From Cytobacillus horneckiae (GTDB taxonomy: Bacteria > Bacillota > Bacilli > Bacillales > Cytobacillaceae), in contig NZ_PISD01000075.1 in the NCBI RefSeq assembly GCF_002835735.1, positions 1 to 64,000 of the forward strand: a stretch of 64,000 nucleotides of DNA, read 5' to 3'. Of the stretch, positions 45,770 to 54,804 are shown piece by piece (position 1 is the first letter of the stretch; every line of letters begins with the position of its first letter). Under the pieces are notes generated by a model that saw only the letters and a program-made list of their open reading frames with translations, did no database searches and was not told the origin of the DNA. Position numbers and translations under genes: made by a program.

Positions 45770-47928
45770 TGGCAAGCAAACCTGATTTTTCAAAAGTGGT
45801 ATTATTTGATGACCGCTCAAACGTGCAGGCTGAGGAAGCGAGCCAGCTCTCGTTTGAGACCAATGAGCAAATAGACGTTAAGCCACTGTATACAAATAAA
45901 GATTTGGAAGGAATGGAGCATTTAGATGATAAACCAGGTCTAGCTCCGTTTACGAGAGGTCCGTATCCTACCATGTATGTGAATCGTCCTTGGACAGTTC
46001 GGCAATACGCTGGTTTTTCAACTGCAGAGGAGAGCAATGCTTTTTATAGACGAAATCTGGCAATGGGGCAAAAAGGGCTTTCGGTTGCGTTTGATCTTGC
46101 CACTCATAGAGGCTATGATTCCGATCATCCACGTGTTGTTGGCGATGTTGGAAAAGCAGGAGTAGCGATTGATTCAATCTTAGATATGAAAACATTATTC
46201 GATGGCATTCCATTGGATCAAATGTCTGTTTCAATGACGATGAACGGTGCGGTGCTGCCGATTATGGCTTTTTATATCGTTACTGCAGAAGAGCAGGGCG
46301 TCACCCAGGAAAAGCTGTCTGGTACCATTCAAAACGATATTTTAAAAGAATATATGGTGCGTAATACGTATATTTACCCGCCTGAAATGTCAATGAAGAT
46401 TATCGCGGATATATTTGAATACACTTCCAAATATATGCCAAAGTTCAACAGCATTAGTATTTCTGGCTATCATATGCAGGAAGCTGGAGCACCGGCCGAT
46501 ATCGAGCTTGCCTATACGTTAGCAGACGGCTTGGAATATGTAAGAACAGGCTTAAAAGCGGGAATTGACATTGATTCATTTGCGCCGCGTTTGTCATTTT
46601 TCTGGGCTATCGGCATGAATTACTTCATGGAAGTTGCGAAGATGCGTGCTGCCAGATTGATATGGGCAAAAATGATGAAAACATTCGATCCAAAAAACCC
46701 GAAAACAATGGCGTTGCGGACACATTCGCAAACCTCAGGCTGGAGCTTGACTGAACAGGATCCTTTCAATAATGTAACGAGAACATTAATAGAAGCGCAC
46801 GCTGCTGCTATGGGACATACACAATCGCTGCATACAAATGCACTAGATGAGGCGATTGCACTTCCAACAGATTTCTCAGCGAGAATCGCAAGGAATACAC
46901 AGCTGTTTTTACAAGAGGAGTCCGGTGTGACAAATGTAATCGATCCATGGGGCGGTTCTTATTATGTGGAATCTTTGACAAATAAACTAGTTGAAAGAGC
47001 ATGGACTCATATTGAAGAAATAGAAGAGCTTGGCGGAATGGCAAAAGCAATTGAAACAGGCTTGCCAAAAATGAGAATTGAAGAAGCAGCTGCAAGAAGA
47101 CAGGCGCAAATCGATTCAGGTAAAGAAACAATTATCGGTGTGAATAAATATCGTTTGGAACAGGAAGAACCAATCGAAATATTGGATATCGATAATACGG
47201 CCGTCCGAATAAAACAAATTAAAAAGCTGGAACAATTAAGAGCTGCGCGTGATGAAGATAAAGTGAAAGCAGCATTAATAGCTATTACAGCAGCAGCCGA
47301 AAAAGGAGAAGGCAATCTGCTTGAACTTGCTGTTCAAGCGGCACGTGTCAGAGCAACGCTTGGGGAGATTTCTGATGCGATTGAAATCGTTGCTAAACGT
47401 CATAAAGCAATGATTCGTTCAATTAGTGGAGTATACAGCGCTGCGTTTTCTAATGAAGAAGAAATTAATGAAGTGAAAGCAATGACAGATGAATTTTTAG
47501 AAAATGAAGGCAGAAGACCTCGTATTCTCATTGCTAAAATGGGTCAGGATGGGCATGACAGAGGTGCAAAAGTAATCTCTACTGCTTTTGCTGATTTAGG
47601 CTTTGATGTGGATATCGGACCGTTATTCCAAACACCGGAAGAAACGGCGATACAGGCAGTGGAAAACGATGTCCATGTAGTAGGCTTCAGTTCTCTGGCA
47701 GCGGGACATAAAACCCTTCTGCCGCAGCTAATCGAAGAGCTGAAAAAGCTGGGAAGAGAAGATATTCTTGTTGTCATCGGCGGAGTCATCCCAGCGCAGG
47801 ATTATAGTTTCCTTACAGAAAATGGGGCAGCTGCAATCTTTGGGCCAGGAACAGTTATCCCCGTAGCAGCGCAAAAGGTAGTGCGTGAAATTTATAGCAA
47901 ATTAGGATATGAGGAAGTGGCTAAATAA
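45769..47928 (+). CDS. mutB: Methylmalonyl-CoA mutase large (alpha) subunit
   Basis: A 719-residue catalytic subunit. The N-terminal TIM barrel contains substrate residues ([37 protein letters not shown]). The C-terminal cobalamin-binding domain contains the base-off motif GQDGHDRG with the cobalt-ligating His. It catalyses the radical rearrangement of (R)-methylmalonyl-CoA to succinyl-CoA, the last step of propionyl-CoA assimilation. meaB follows without a gap. Confidence 0.96.
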   Translation: MASKPDFSKVVLFDDRSNVQAEEASQLSFETNEQIDVKPLYTNKDLEGMEHLDDKPGLAPFTRGPYPTMYVNRPWTVRQYAGFSTAEESNAFYRRNLAMGQKGLSVAFDLATHRGYDSDHPRVVGDVGKAGVAIDSILDMKTLFDGIPLDQMSVSMTMNGAVLPIMAFYIVTAEEQGVTQEKLSGTIQNDILKEYMVRNTYIYPPEMSMKIIADIFEYTSKYMPKFNSISISGYHMQEAGAPADIELAYTLADGLEYVRTGLKAGIDIDSFAPRLSFFWAIGMNYFMEVAKMRAARLIWAKMMKTFDPKNPKTMALRTHSQTSGWSLTEQDPFNNVTRTLIEAHAAAMGHTQSLHTNALDEAIALPTDFSARIARNTQLFLQEESGVTNVIDPWGGSYYVESLTNKLVERAWTHIEEIEELGGMAKAIETGLPKMRIEEAAARRQAQIDSGKETIIGVNKYRLEQEEPIEILDIDNTAVRIKQIKKLEQLRAARDEDKVKAALIAITAAAEKGEGNLLELAVQAARVRATLGEISDAIEIVAKRHKAMIRSISGVYSAAFSNEEEINEVKAMTDEFLENEGRRPRILIAKMGQDGHDRGAKVISTAFADLGFDVDIGPLFQTPEETAIQAVENDVHVVGFSSLAAGHKTLLPQLIEELKKLGREDILVVIGGVIPAQDYSFLTENGAAAIFGPGTVIPVAAQKVVREIYSKLGYEEVAK

Positions 47929-49050
47929 ATGGCCTCCTTTAAAAAACCTGAATGGCATCAAAATGAACGAAATAGTAATGATTTTACTACTTCTGTTGTG
48001 AGCGGTGTTCATTCAGAGCCTTATGTTCCTAAAGTCAATAAAGGACGCTTTCAAAAGAAGGAGAGGCAAGGCCCAAATATTGAGGAACTGGAAAAGGAGC
48101 TGCTCCAAGGGAATCGCAGTGCATTAGCGCGCTCAATCACATTAATAGAGAGCAATGCCGAGCATCATTTTAGGCCAGCACAGGAGCTATTGCAAAATCT
48201 GCTCTCTTATTCCGGCAATTCGATAAGAATTGGAATTACAGGTGTACCTGGTGCAGGAAAAAGCACTTTTATCGAAGCGTTTGGGACGTATCTTTGCGAC
48301 GATTTAGGCTTAAATGTTGCTGTACTGGCTGTCGATCCAAGTTCAAGCTTGAGCGGAGGCAGCATTCTTGGCGATAAAACAAGAATGGAACAGCTTTCTA
48401 GAAATCCTAAAGCATTTATTCGTCCCTCCCCTTCATCAGGAAAACTTGGCGGTGTCCATCGTAAAACGAGAGAAACAATGGTGCTTTGTGAAGCGGCTGG
48501 CTTTGATGTTATTTTAGTTGAAACCGTCGGTGTCGGACAAAGCGAAGTCATTGTTCGAGATATGGTTGATTTCTTTATGCTGCTCGTATTAACAGGAGCC
48601 GGAGATGAACTGCAAGGGATGAAAAAAGGAATTATGGAATTAACAGATACTGTGATTGTGAATAAAGCAGATGGCGCAAATAAGCGGGCTGCTTTAAAGA
48701 CAAAGGCAGAGTATGATAAAATCCTCCACTTCCTGCAGCCGGCAACAAAGGGATGGGTTTCAAGAGCCTACACCTGTTCCTCTGTAAATAATGAGGGCAT
48801 TGATCATATATGGAACGTCATTGAAGAATTCTCTGATGTGACTAAAAAATCAGGAGTATTTGAACATAGAAGAAGAGAACAGACGAAGGAATGGATATAT
48901 TCAATGATTATCGACCAATTGCAGTTTAGTTTTTTTGGGCAGCCTGAAATAAAAGAATTGCTGCCTAAAGTAGAAAATGATGTGATTGCCGGCAATCGAA
49001 CGGTTACTTCAGCTGTAGAGCAACTTTTTAGCATTTATTCGAAGCAATAA
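47929..49050 (+). CDS. meaB: MeaB/ArgK-type GTPase, mutase chaperone
   Basis: A 373-residue G3E-class GTPase that protects methylmalonyl-CoA mutase and gates AdoCbl loading. The P-loop is GVPGAGKST, followed by LAVDPSSSLSGGSILGDKTRM, VETVGVGQSE and the base-specificity motif NKAD. The N-terminal extension of about 60 residues is longer than in many MeaB proteins. It starts directly at the mutase stop codon, which supports a role with that enzyme; old ArgK naming refers to the same family. Confidence 0.94.
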   Translation: MASFKKPEWHQNERNSNDFTTSVVSGVHSEPYVPKVNKGRFQKKERQGPNIEELEKELLQGNRSALARSITLIESNAEHHFRPAQELLQNLLSYSGNSIRIGITGVPGAGKSTFIEAFGTYLCDDLGLNVAVLAVDPSSSLSGGSILGDKTRMEQLSRNPKAFIRPSPSSGKLGGVHRKTRETMVLCEAAGFDVILVETVGVGQSEVIVRDMVDFFMLLVLTGAGDELQGMKKGIMELTDTVIVNKADGANKRAALKTKAEYDKILHFLQPATKGWVSRAYTCSSVNNEGIDHIWNVIEEFSDVTKKSGVFEHRRREQTKEWIYSMIIDQLQFSFFGQPEIKELLPKVENDVIAGNRTVTSAVEQLFSIYSKQ

Positions 49051-49052
49051 AA

Positions 49053-49084
49053 AAGATAAGCTGCCCAATATTGGGCAGCTTATT
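49053..49084. terminator. Hairpin after meaB
   Basis: The near-perfect palindrome ATAAGCTGCCCA/TGGGCAGCTTAT gives a strong hairpin a few bases after the meaB stop. The T run is weak. Confidence 0.7.
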
Positions 49085-49300
49085 GTCTATTATAATAGCC
49101 TGTTTGTCTAAGCAGGCACACCCAGGGGGAGAGGGTTATATTTAAATAATACCCAAACCTTCATAACTTAAACGCTCAAAAAAAAGTTTTCTTCACTGTA
49201 AAAATTGATTTCTAATTGGTATGATAGAAGCATACGTATTTTACAACAAAGGCGTAACTGTTATAGGATGAATTCCTATGAAATAAAAGGAGGAATAAAC

Positions 49301-49738
49301 ATGAATATGGATTTTAACCTGTTTATGAACGATGTTGTTCAGCAAGCACGAAAAGAAATCGTATCTGCAGGATATACAGAACTAACAACAGCGGAAGATG
49401 TAAAAGAAGCATTAGCGAAAAAAGGTACAACATTAGTGATGGTCAACTCAGTATGCGGCTGTGCTGGAGGAATTGCCCGTCCTGCGGCAGCTCATTCGCT
49501 GCATTATGATAAGCGTCCTGATCATTTAGTAACAGTTTTTGCAGGTCAGGATAAGGAAGCAACAGCAGAAGCTCGTTCCTTCTTTACAGGATATCCACCA
49601 TCCTCTCCTTCCTTTGCATTACTAAAAGATGGAGAGATTATCACAATGGTTGAACGCCATGACATTGAAGGTCATGAGCCGATGGCTGTCGTACAAAAGC
49701 TTCAGCAATCATTTGAAGAGCATTGCGAAGAAATTTAA
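49301..49738 (+). CDS. brxB: Bacilliredoxin BrxB (YqiW)
   Basis: A 145-residue thioredoxin-fold protein of the YphP/YqiW family. The active site is CGC ([10 protein letters not shown], Cys52 and Cys54), the hallmark of bacilliredoxins that remove bacillithiol from S-bacillithiolated proteins. Length equals B. subtilis YqiW. AAGGAGG lies before ATG 49301. Predicted extended -10 promoter TGGTATGAT near 49216-49224. It is followed by its own terminator. Confidence 0.94.
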   Translation: MNMDFNLFMNDVVQQARKEIVSAGYTELTTAEDVKEALAKKGTTLVMVNSVCGCAGGIARPAAAHSLHYDKRPDHLVTVFAGQDKEATAEARSFFTGYPPSSPSFALLKDGEIITMVERHDIEGHEPMAVVQKLQQSFEEHCEEI

Positions 49739-49762
49739 TAGATTAGACCGAAAGTCATGTTA

Positions 49763-49798
49763 AAGAAGTCTCCAATTTTTTTGGAGACTTTTTTTTGA
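49763..49798 (+). terminator. brxB terminator
   Basis: The stem AAGTCTCCAA/TTGGAGACTT continues into eight T. Confidence 0.9.
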
Positions 49799-49879
49799 TA
49801 TTTACATAAGTTTCCTATATAATTAGTATTATTTGAAAAATCAAACGTTTTTGTCGATTTAAATTATGTAAATATAATA

Positions 49880-49907
49880 TTGCATAATCAATGAAATGTG
49901 TTAAAAT
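49880..49907 (+). promoter_or_regulatory. Sigma-A-like promoter of the art operon
   Basis: TTGCAT (49880-49885), a 16-base spacer and TAAAAT (49902-49907), about 79 bases before artP. ArgR sites were not identified with confidence. Confidence 0.5.
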
Positions 49908-49985
49908 ACAACTAGATGAATAAATATTAATCAACGAAATAGAGAAAATAATTTTAATAATATAAGATTTTTAGGAGGAGAAGGT

Positions 49986-50771
49986 ATGAAAAAGAAGTGG
50001 TTCTCTTTAGCAGCAGTATTTGTTCTGCTTGCAGGTTTTCTTGCTGCATGTGGGACAAGCGATAGTGCAAACGGTTCAGGTGAAGGGGAAGAAGGCAAGA
50101 AAAAATTAATTATGGGTACTTCAGCGGACTATCCGCCGTTTGAATATATTGATACAGCAAAAAGCGATGAAATCATAGGCGTTGATATTGATATTGCTAA
50201 AGCTGTAACTGAGAAGCTTGGCTACGAATTTGAAGTAAGAGATATGGATTTCGGCGGATTAATTCAAGCGCTTCAATCTGGACAGGTTGACTTTGTTTTA
50301 TCAGCAATGTCAGCAACTGAAGATAGAAAGAAAAATGTTGATTTCAGTGAAATCTATTATACTTCTAAACATATGATTGTTTCTAAAAAAGGCAGCGACA
50401 TTACATCATTAGAGGACCTTGAAGGAAAAACTGTCGGTGTTCAGCTTGGATCAATTCAGGAAACAAAGGCGAAAGATTTAACGGAAGAAGTGGATATGAA
50501 AGTAGAAAACCGCAATCGTATCCCTGAACTAATCCAGGAAATTAAGGCTGGCCGTTTTGATGCAGCCATCATTGAAGATACTGTCGCACAAGGCTTCTTT
50601 GAAAAAGATAAAGAGCTTGAAGGCTTTACAGTTGAAGATGCTGACGGCGGATATGCGATTGCATTGCCGAAGGACAGTGAGTTAACGGAGGAATTCAATA
50701 AGGCCCTTCAAGAAATGATTGACAACGGCGAGCTGGACGAAATCATAACTAAATGGTTCTCCGGCGAGTAA
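49986..50771 (+). CDS. artP: Amino-acid ABC transporter substrate-binding lipoprotein (ArtP type)
   Basis: A 261-residue lipoprotein: signal peptide with lipobox LAAC (Cys22), then a class 3 periplasmic-binding fold for polar amino acids (SADYPPFEYID; GVDIDIAKAVTEKLGYEFEVRDMDFGGLIQALQSGQVD). Best match by locus is B. subtilis YqiX/ArtP, a high-affinity arginine binder; exact specificity cannot be read from sequence. A hairpin at 50779-50812 separates it from the permease gene, a usual device for making more binding protein than membrane parts. Confidence 0.88.
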   Translation: MKKKWFSLAAVFVLLAGFLAACGTSDSANGSGEGEEGKKKLIMGTSADYPPFEYIDTAKSDEIIGVDIDIAKAVTEKLGYEFEVRDMDFGGLIQALQSGQVDFVLSAMSATEDRKKNVDFSEIYYTSKHMIVSKKGSDITSLEDLEGKTVGVQLGSIQETKAKDLTEEVDMKVENRNRIPELIQEIKAGRFDAAIIEDTVAQGFFEKDKELEGFTVEDADGGYAIALPKDSELTEEFNKALQEMIDNGELDEIITKWFSGE

Positions 50772-50778
50772 ATATAAT

Positions 50779-50815
50779 GACAGGCGTTCAGAAGAATTTT
50801 CTTCTGGACGTCTTT
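50779..50815 (+). terminator. Attenuator-like hairpin between artP and artQ
   Basis: GGCGTTCAGAAGAA and TTCTTCTGGACGTC pair with few interruptions, followed by TTTTCCC. Partial termination is likely, since artQ and artR need read-through. Confidence 0.65.
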
Positions 50816-50898
50816 TCCCTTAATCAATTCATTAACTATTACGGGCATTCCCGATTCAAAGAGTTAAGGGAGATAAAAATAATTTTGAGAGGAATTGC

Positions 50899-51564
50899 AT
50901 GACAATGAACTTAGATTTTACTTCGGTCCTCCCTTCTCTGCCCTTCATATTAAAAGGTATTGGTGTAACGCTGCAAATTGTATGTCTGGCAGGTATATTA
51001 GGGTTTTTGCTTGGTGTCATTTTATCCTTATGTAAGATTAGCTCGATAAAGGTGCTAAACTGGCTTGCAGATGCTTATACTTCCATCTTCCGTGGAACAC
51101 CTTTAATACTACAATTAATGATTATTTATTTTGGTTCGCCACAGATTTTTGGCTATCAAATTGAACCGATAGTAGCTGCAGTAGCAGCATTTGCGCTAAA
51201 TTCTGCTGCCTACATCTCAGAAATAATCCGCGCTGGGATATTAGCGGTAGATAAGGGACAAAAAGAAGCAGCAATGGCACTCGGTGTTCCATATCGTCCA
51301 ACTATGTTAAATATTATCCTCCCTCAGGCGATGAAAAATATTTTGCCAGCATTAATGAATGAATTCATCACATTGACGAAGGAATCAGCATTAGTGACTA
51401 CAATCGGTGTAATGGATGTGATGCGCAGAGCTTACCAAGTAGGAGCCGATCAATTTAAATTTTTTGAACCGCTGCTTTTAGCCGGTATTATTTATTACAT
51501 CATGGTAACGGTACTAACATTATTAGGTAAAGTGATCGAAAGGAGGTTGAGAACAAGTGATTAA
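50899..51564 (+). CDS. artQ: Amino-acid ABC transporter permease (ArtQ type)
   Basis: A 221-residue His/Glu/Gln/Arg-type permease with about five transmembrane helices. The EAA loop is present: [31 protein letters not shown]. It contacts ArtR, and the two genes overlap by 8 bases. GAGAGGA lies before the ATG. Named by locus (B. subtilis YqiY/ArtQ). Confidence 0.9.
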   Translation: MTMNLDFTSVLPSLPFILKGIGVTLQIVCLAGILGFLLGVILSLCKISSIKVLNWLADAYTSIFRGTPLILQLMIIYFGSPQIFGYQIEPIVAAVAAFALNSAAYISEIIRAGILAVDKGQKEAAMALGVPYRPTMLNIILPQAMKNILPALMNEFITLTKESALVTTIGVMDVMRRAYQVGADQFKFFEPLLLAGIIYYIMVTVLTLLGKVIERRLRTSD

Positions 51565-52279
51565 AATTAGCAATCTCCACAAATCATTTGGAAGCAATGA
51601 AGTGTTAAAGGGAATAACAACGACAATTAATGACGGAGAAGTAGTGGCCATCATCGGTCCATCAGGTTCAGGAAAGTCCACTTTCCTTCGCTGCATTAAT
51701 AAGCTTGAAGAACCAACGAGCGGTCACATCCTCATTAATGAACACGATATTACAAATAAAAAAACAGATATTATGAAGGTAAGGCAAAATGTAGGAATGG
51801 TGTTTCAGCATTTCCACTTATTTCCGCATAAGACAGTGATGGAAAACTTGACTTACGCCCCTATGAAAGTAAAAGGCCTTTCAAAGCAGGAAGCAGAAAA
51901 AGTTGGCATGGACCTGTTGGAAAAGGTTGGACTGGCTGTGAAAGCAAATGAGTATCCGAATAAATTATCAGGTGGCCAAAAACAGCGTGTGGCAATCGCA
52001 CGTGCACTTGCAATGGAGCCGGAAGTCATGCTGTTTGATGAACCAACTTCCGCCCTCGACCCTGAGATGGTAAAGGAAGTGCTGGATGTAATGAAAAATT
52101 TGGCGCATACAGGCATGACAATGGCTATCGTGACGCATGAGATGGGATTTGCGCGTGAAGTAGCTGATCGTGTGCTGTTTTTAGATGGAGGCGTACTTGT
52201 CGAGGATGCACCGCCAAAACAATTTTTTACCGAGCCAAAATCGATGCGTGCGAAAGATTTCTTGCAAAAAATGCTCTAA
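51557..52279 (+). CDS. artR: Amino-acid ABC transporter ATPase (ArtR type)
   Basis: A 240-residue ATP-binding subunit with Walker [10 protein letters not shown] (34-42), Q-loop [12 protein letters not shown], signature [15 protein letters not shown], Walker [14 protein letters not shown] and the switch His in [13 protein letters not shown] start overlaps artQ, with AAAGGAGG inside the artQ coding end. A terminator follows. Confidence 0.94.
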   Translation: MIKISNLHKSFGSNEVLKGITTTINDGEVVAIIGPSGSGKSTFLRCINKLEEPTSGHILINEHDITNKKTDIMKVRQNVGMVFQHFHLFPHKTVMENLTYAPMKVKGLSKQEAEKVGMDLLEKVGLAVKANEYPNKLSGGQKQRVAIARALAMEPEVMLFDEPTSALDPEMVKEVLDVMKNLAHTGMTMAIVTHEMGFAREVADRVLFLDGGVLVEDAPPKQFFTEPKSMRAKDFLQKML

Positions 52280-52294
52280 AAGAGATATCCTATT

Positions 52295-52333
52295 AAAGAT
52301 GATCATACAATTGATCATCTTTTCTTTATTTTT
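52295..52333 (+). terminator. art operon terminator
   Basis: The stem AAAGATGATCA/TGATCATCTTT is followed by a T-rich run. Confidence 0.85.
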
Positions 52334-52499
52334 CCTGAAAAAATATGAAAGCAATCCCCATATTTTTTATCATATTGTCGAAACCTTTATAAGACTCTAT
52401 GGAGGTTAAAAGAGAAGGATTTGAAAGCACTGAATTTTTTTCGATATAAAATCAGAATACAAATATGCACGAATATAGACATTCATGAGGAGCAAATGC

Positions 52500-53495
52500 A
52501 TGAAATTTAGAATTGGCTACCGTACAGTAAAAACAGCATTAGGTGCTTCGATCGCTATAATGATTGCACAGATGGCTGGATTGGATAATTATGTTTCAGC
52601 AGGAATACTAACGATTCTATGTGTGAAAGTGACGAAAAAAGATTCATTAAGAGCATCGTGGGACCGAATATTTGCCTGTATCCTTGCGCTTATTATCGCT
52701 TCGTTGCTTTTTGAGTTGCTCGCCTACCACCCGCTAATTATTGGCCTAGTGCTGCTGCTATTTATTCCAACAGCAGTTATGCTTAAAGCGAGCGATGGCA
52801 TTGTAACGAGCGCTGTTATCATCATTCATATTTATGCAGCGGAGCAAGTAACTGCAGAACTGATTGTCAATGAATTAGGCATCATTCTTATTGGGGTGGG
52901 CGTAGCATTACTTGCCAATCTTTACATGCCTAGTCTGGATATAAAGCTGAAGGAATATCAAGTGGAGATCGAACAGAACTTTAAAAGAATGTTTGATGAA
53001 ATCGTTATTTATTTGCGCACAAATGAAAGCAATTGGGATGGGCGTGAAATTACTGAAACGTATACATTAATCGAAGAAGCGAAAGCATTGGCTTTTAGAG
53101 AAGTGGAAAATCATGTATTGCGAAATGAAAGCTTATATTACAGCTACTTCAAAATGAGAGAAAAACAATTTGAAATCATTGAGCACGTTCTTCCTATTGT
53201 GACATCCATTGATCAATATGTTGAGCAGGCTGAGACAATTGCTGACTTTATTGAAGAGCTGTCAGAAAATATTCACCCGGGAAATACTGCCAGTATTTTC
53301 ATTAATAAATTACATGATATGAGGGCTGAGTTTGCTAAAATGGAGCTGCCAAAAACTCGTGAGGAGTTTGAAGCGCGTGCAGACCTCCTTTATTTCACAA
53401 AGGAAATGGAAGAATATTTAATTATAAAAAGCAAATTTGCTGGCCTTAAGGGCAGCCGCAAAATGAATCAAACAAAGGCAGCTGGAGAACAATAA
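52500..53495 (+). CDS. yqjA: Aromatic acid exporter-like membrane protein (YqjA type)
   Basis: A 331-residue protein: four to five N-terminal membrane helices (about 15-140), then a long cytoplasmic helical domain with coiled-coil character (about 150-320). This is the ArAE/DUF939 layout of B. subtilis YqjA. Transport of aromatic acids is inferred from family membership only. ATG 52500 follows GAGGAGC; an upstream in-frame start at 52485 overlaps that site. It sits after artR as in B. subtilis. Confidence 0.85.
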   Translation: MKFRIGYRTVKTALGASIAIMIAQMAGLDNYVSAGILTILCVKVTKKDSLRASWDRIFACILALIIASLLFELLAYHPLIIGLVLLLFIPTAVMLKASDGIVTSAVIIIHIYAAEQVTAELIVNELGIILIGVGVALLANLYMPSLDIKLKEYQVEIEQNFKRMFDEIVIYLRTNESNWDGREITETYTLIEEAKALAFREVENHVLRNESLYYSYFKMREKQFEIIEHVLPIVTSIDQYVEQAETIADFIEELSENIHPGNTASIFINKLHDMRAEFAKMELPKTREEFEARADLLYFTKEMEEYLIIKSKFAGLKGSRKMNQTKAAGEQ

Positions 53496-53523
53496 AAGTA
53501 AAAAACAAGAGAGGTGTGATTTT

Positions 53524-54036
53524 TTGCTTCAACTTGTTTATTCACTTTTCATTGCATTTACCCTATCACCGCTATGGCCGCTTGGACAAAATCCTCTACC
53601 TGGAGATCCGTTTATTATCGTCAATAAAACAAGTAATGAGGTTGCCTTTATTGATGATAATCAAGTGCAAACGGTTCTGCCGGCTGCGACAGGAAAAGAA
53701 GAGAAACTGACGCCTGAGGGACTGTTTACTTTCACAGTGAAAGCGAAGGAGCCTTATTATCGCAAAAAAGAAATAAAAGGCGGCGATCCTGCAAATCCGT
53801 TAGGCACTCGCTGGCTCGGATTTGATGCATTAAATACAGATGGAAGAATCTACGGGATTCACGGCACAAATAACCCTGAATCAATTGGCAAATATGTATC
53901 AAATGGCTGCATTAGGCTGCAAAATGCAGCGGTTGAATCGCTGTTTGACAAGGTGCCGATTGGCTCAAAAATATTAATCACGTCAACCGAAAAGAGCTTT
54001 GAACAATTGGGCAAGGACTACGGCGCAATAAAGTAA
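53524..54036 (+). CDS. L,D-transpeptidase (YkuD family), exported
   Basis: A 170-residue protein with an N-terminal hydrophobic segment (about 3-20) that serves as a signal or anchor, and a YkuD catalytic domain. The active-site pattern is HGTNNPESIG...SNGCIRL with His113 and nucleophile Cys129. Such enzymes make 3-3 peptidoglycan cross-links or attach proteins to the wall; no LysM domain is present, so wall targeting would rest on the N-terminal segment. Start TTG with GAGAGGTG upstream. Strong terminator downstream. Confidence 0.88.
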   Translation: MLQLVYSLFIAFTLSPLWPLGQNPLPGDPFIIVNKTSNEVAFIDDNQVQTVLPAATGKEEKLTPEGLFTFTVKAKEPYYRKKEIKGGDPANPLGTRWLGFDALNTDGRIYGIHGTNNPESIGKYVSNGCIRLQNAAVESLFDKVPIGSKILITSTEKSFEQLGKDYGAIK

Positions 54037-54054
54037 AAATGGTGACAGATAAAA

Positions 54055-54112
54055 TAAAAAGGACAGCTCAGCATTCTCTATCGAGAAGAGTGCTGAGCTG
54101 TCCTTTTTTTCA
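54055..54112. terminator. Strong terminator after the L,D-transpeptidase gene
   Basis: AAAAGGACAGCTCAGCA pairs with TGCTGAGCTGTCCTTTT, with further pairing inside, then T. The A-run on the other flank makes it usable for the leftward microprotein gene as well. Confidence 0.92.
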
Positions 54113-54127
54113 TACGAGCCAAATATA

Positions 54128-54220
54128 TTAGAACAGCATCGTTAATCCCATGAGTAAAGTAGATGCGAGCATGACAAAAATCATTAAATAGACAACAATT
54201 TTAATTGCTTTTTTTGACAA
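54128..54220 (-). CDS. prli42: Prli42-like stressosome membrane microprotein
   Basis: A 30-residue ORF starting at TTG with AAAGGGTGA upstream on the minus strand; an in-frame stop just before excludes a longer start. The protein has a short basic N-terminus (MSKKAIK) followed by one transmembrane helix ending in LTMLF. Length and pattern match Prli42, the miniprotein that tethers the stressosome to the membrane in Listeria and is conserved in Bacillus. The identification rests on recalled similarity. The AT-rich region upstream (54221-54391) separates it from the divergent epimerase gene. Confidence 0.75.
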   Translation of the reverse strand: MSKKAIKIVVYLMIFVMLASTLLMGLTMLF

Positions 54221-54391
54221 ATGATTTCACCCTTTCTATGAAAAACTCTTCACTCTATTTTACTAGGAAAAATAAAAATGAACAACCGCTCGCAATTAGA
54301 TTAAGGACATTCGACAGATTAAGAGATTATTATTATAATTAAATATAGTCAGAAAATATGCGATTTTTTGCAAGTTTAAAGGGGGAGAATC

Positions 54392-54802
54392 ATGATAAAG
54401 AAAATTGATCATATTGGCATTGCGGTAAAATCCTTGGATGAGGCCTTACCCTTTTACACGGACATCTTACAGCTTCCTTTACTAGGCATTGAAGAAGTGA
54501 AAAGCGAAGGAATCAAGGTCGCTTTTTTAAAGGCTGGCGAAACAAAACTTGAACTGCTCGAGCCGCAAAATGATGAAAGCGCTGTAGCAAAGTTCATTGA
54601 GAAACGCGGGGAAGGCCTTCATCATGTAGCACTAGGTGTCGATTCTATCCAAGCTCGCATTGATGACATGAAAATGCACGGCATTAGAATGATTCAAGAT
54701 GAACCCAAAATTGGAGCTGGTGGGGCACATGTTGCCTTTATGCATCCAAAATCTACTGGAAGTGTCTTATATGAACTTTGTGAAAAGAAAGGAATGAAGT
54801 AA
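54392..54802 (+). CDS. mce: Methylmalonyl-CoA epimerase
   Basis: A 136-residue vicinal-oxygen-chelate protein (two beta-alpha-beta-beta-beta modules). Metal ligands: His7 in KIDHIGIAV, the His of GLHHVALGV and the Glu of VLYELCEK. It converts (S)- to (R)-methylmalonyl-CoA between the carboxylation and mutase steps. AGGGGGAG precedes the ATG. It lies 2 bases before the carboxyltransferase gene, matching yqjC-yqjD. Confidence 0.93.
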   Translation: MIKKIDHIGIAVKSLDEALPFYTDILQLPLLGIEEVKSEGIKVAFLKAGETKLELLEPQNDESAVAKFIEKRGEGLHHVALGVDSIQARIDDMKMHGIRMIQDEPKIGAGGAHVAFMHPKSTGSVLYELCEKKGMK

Positions 54803-54804
54803 AT

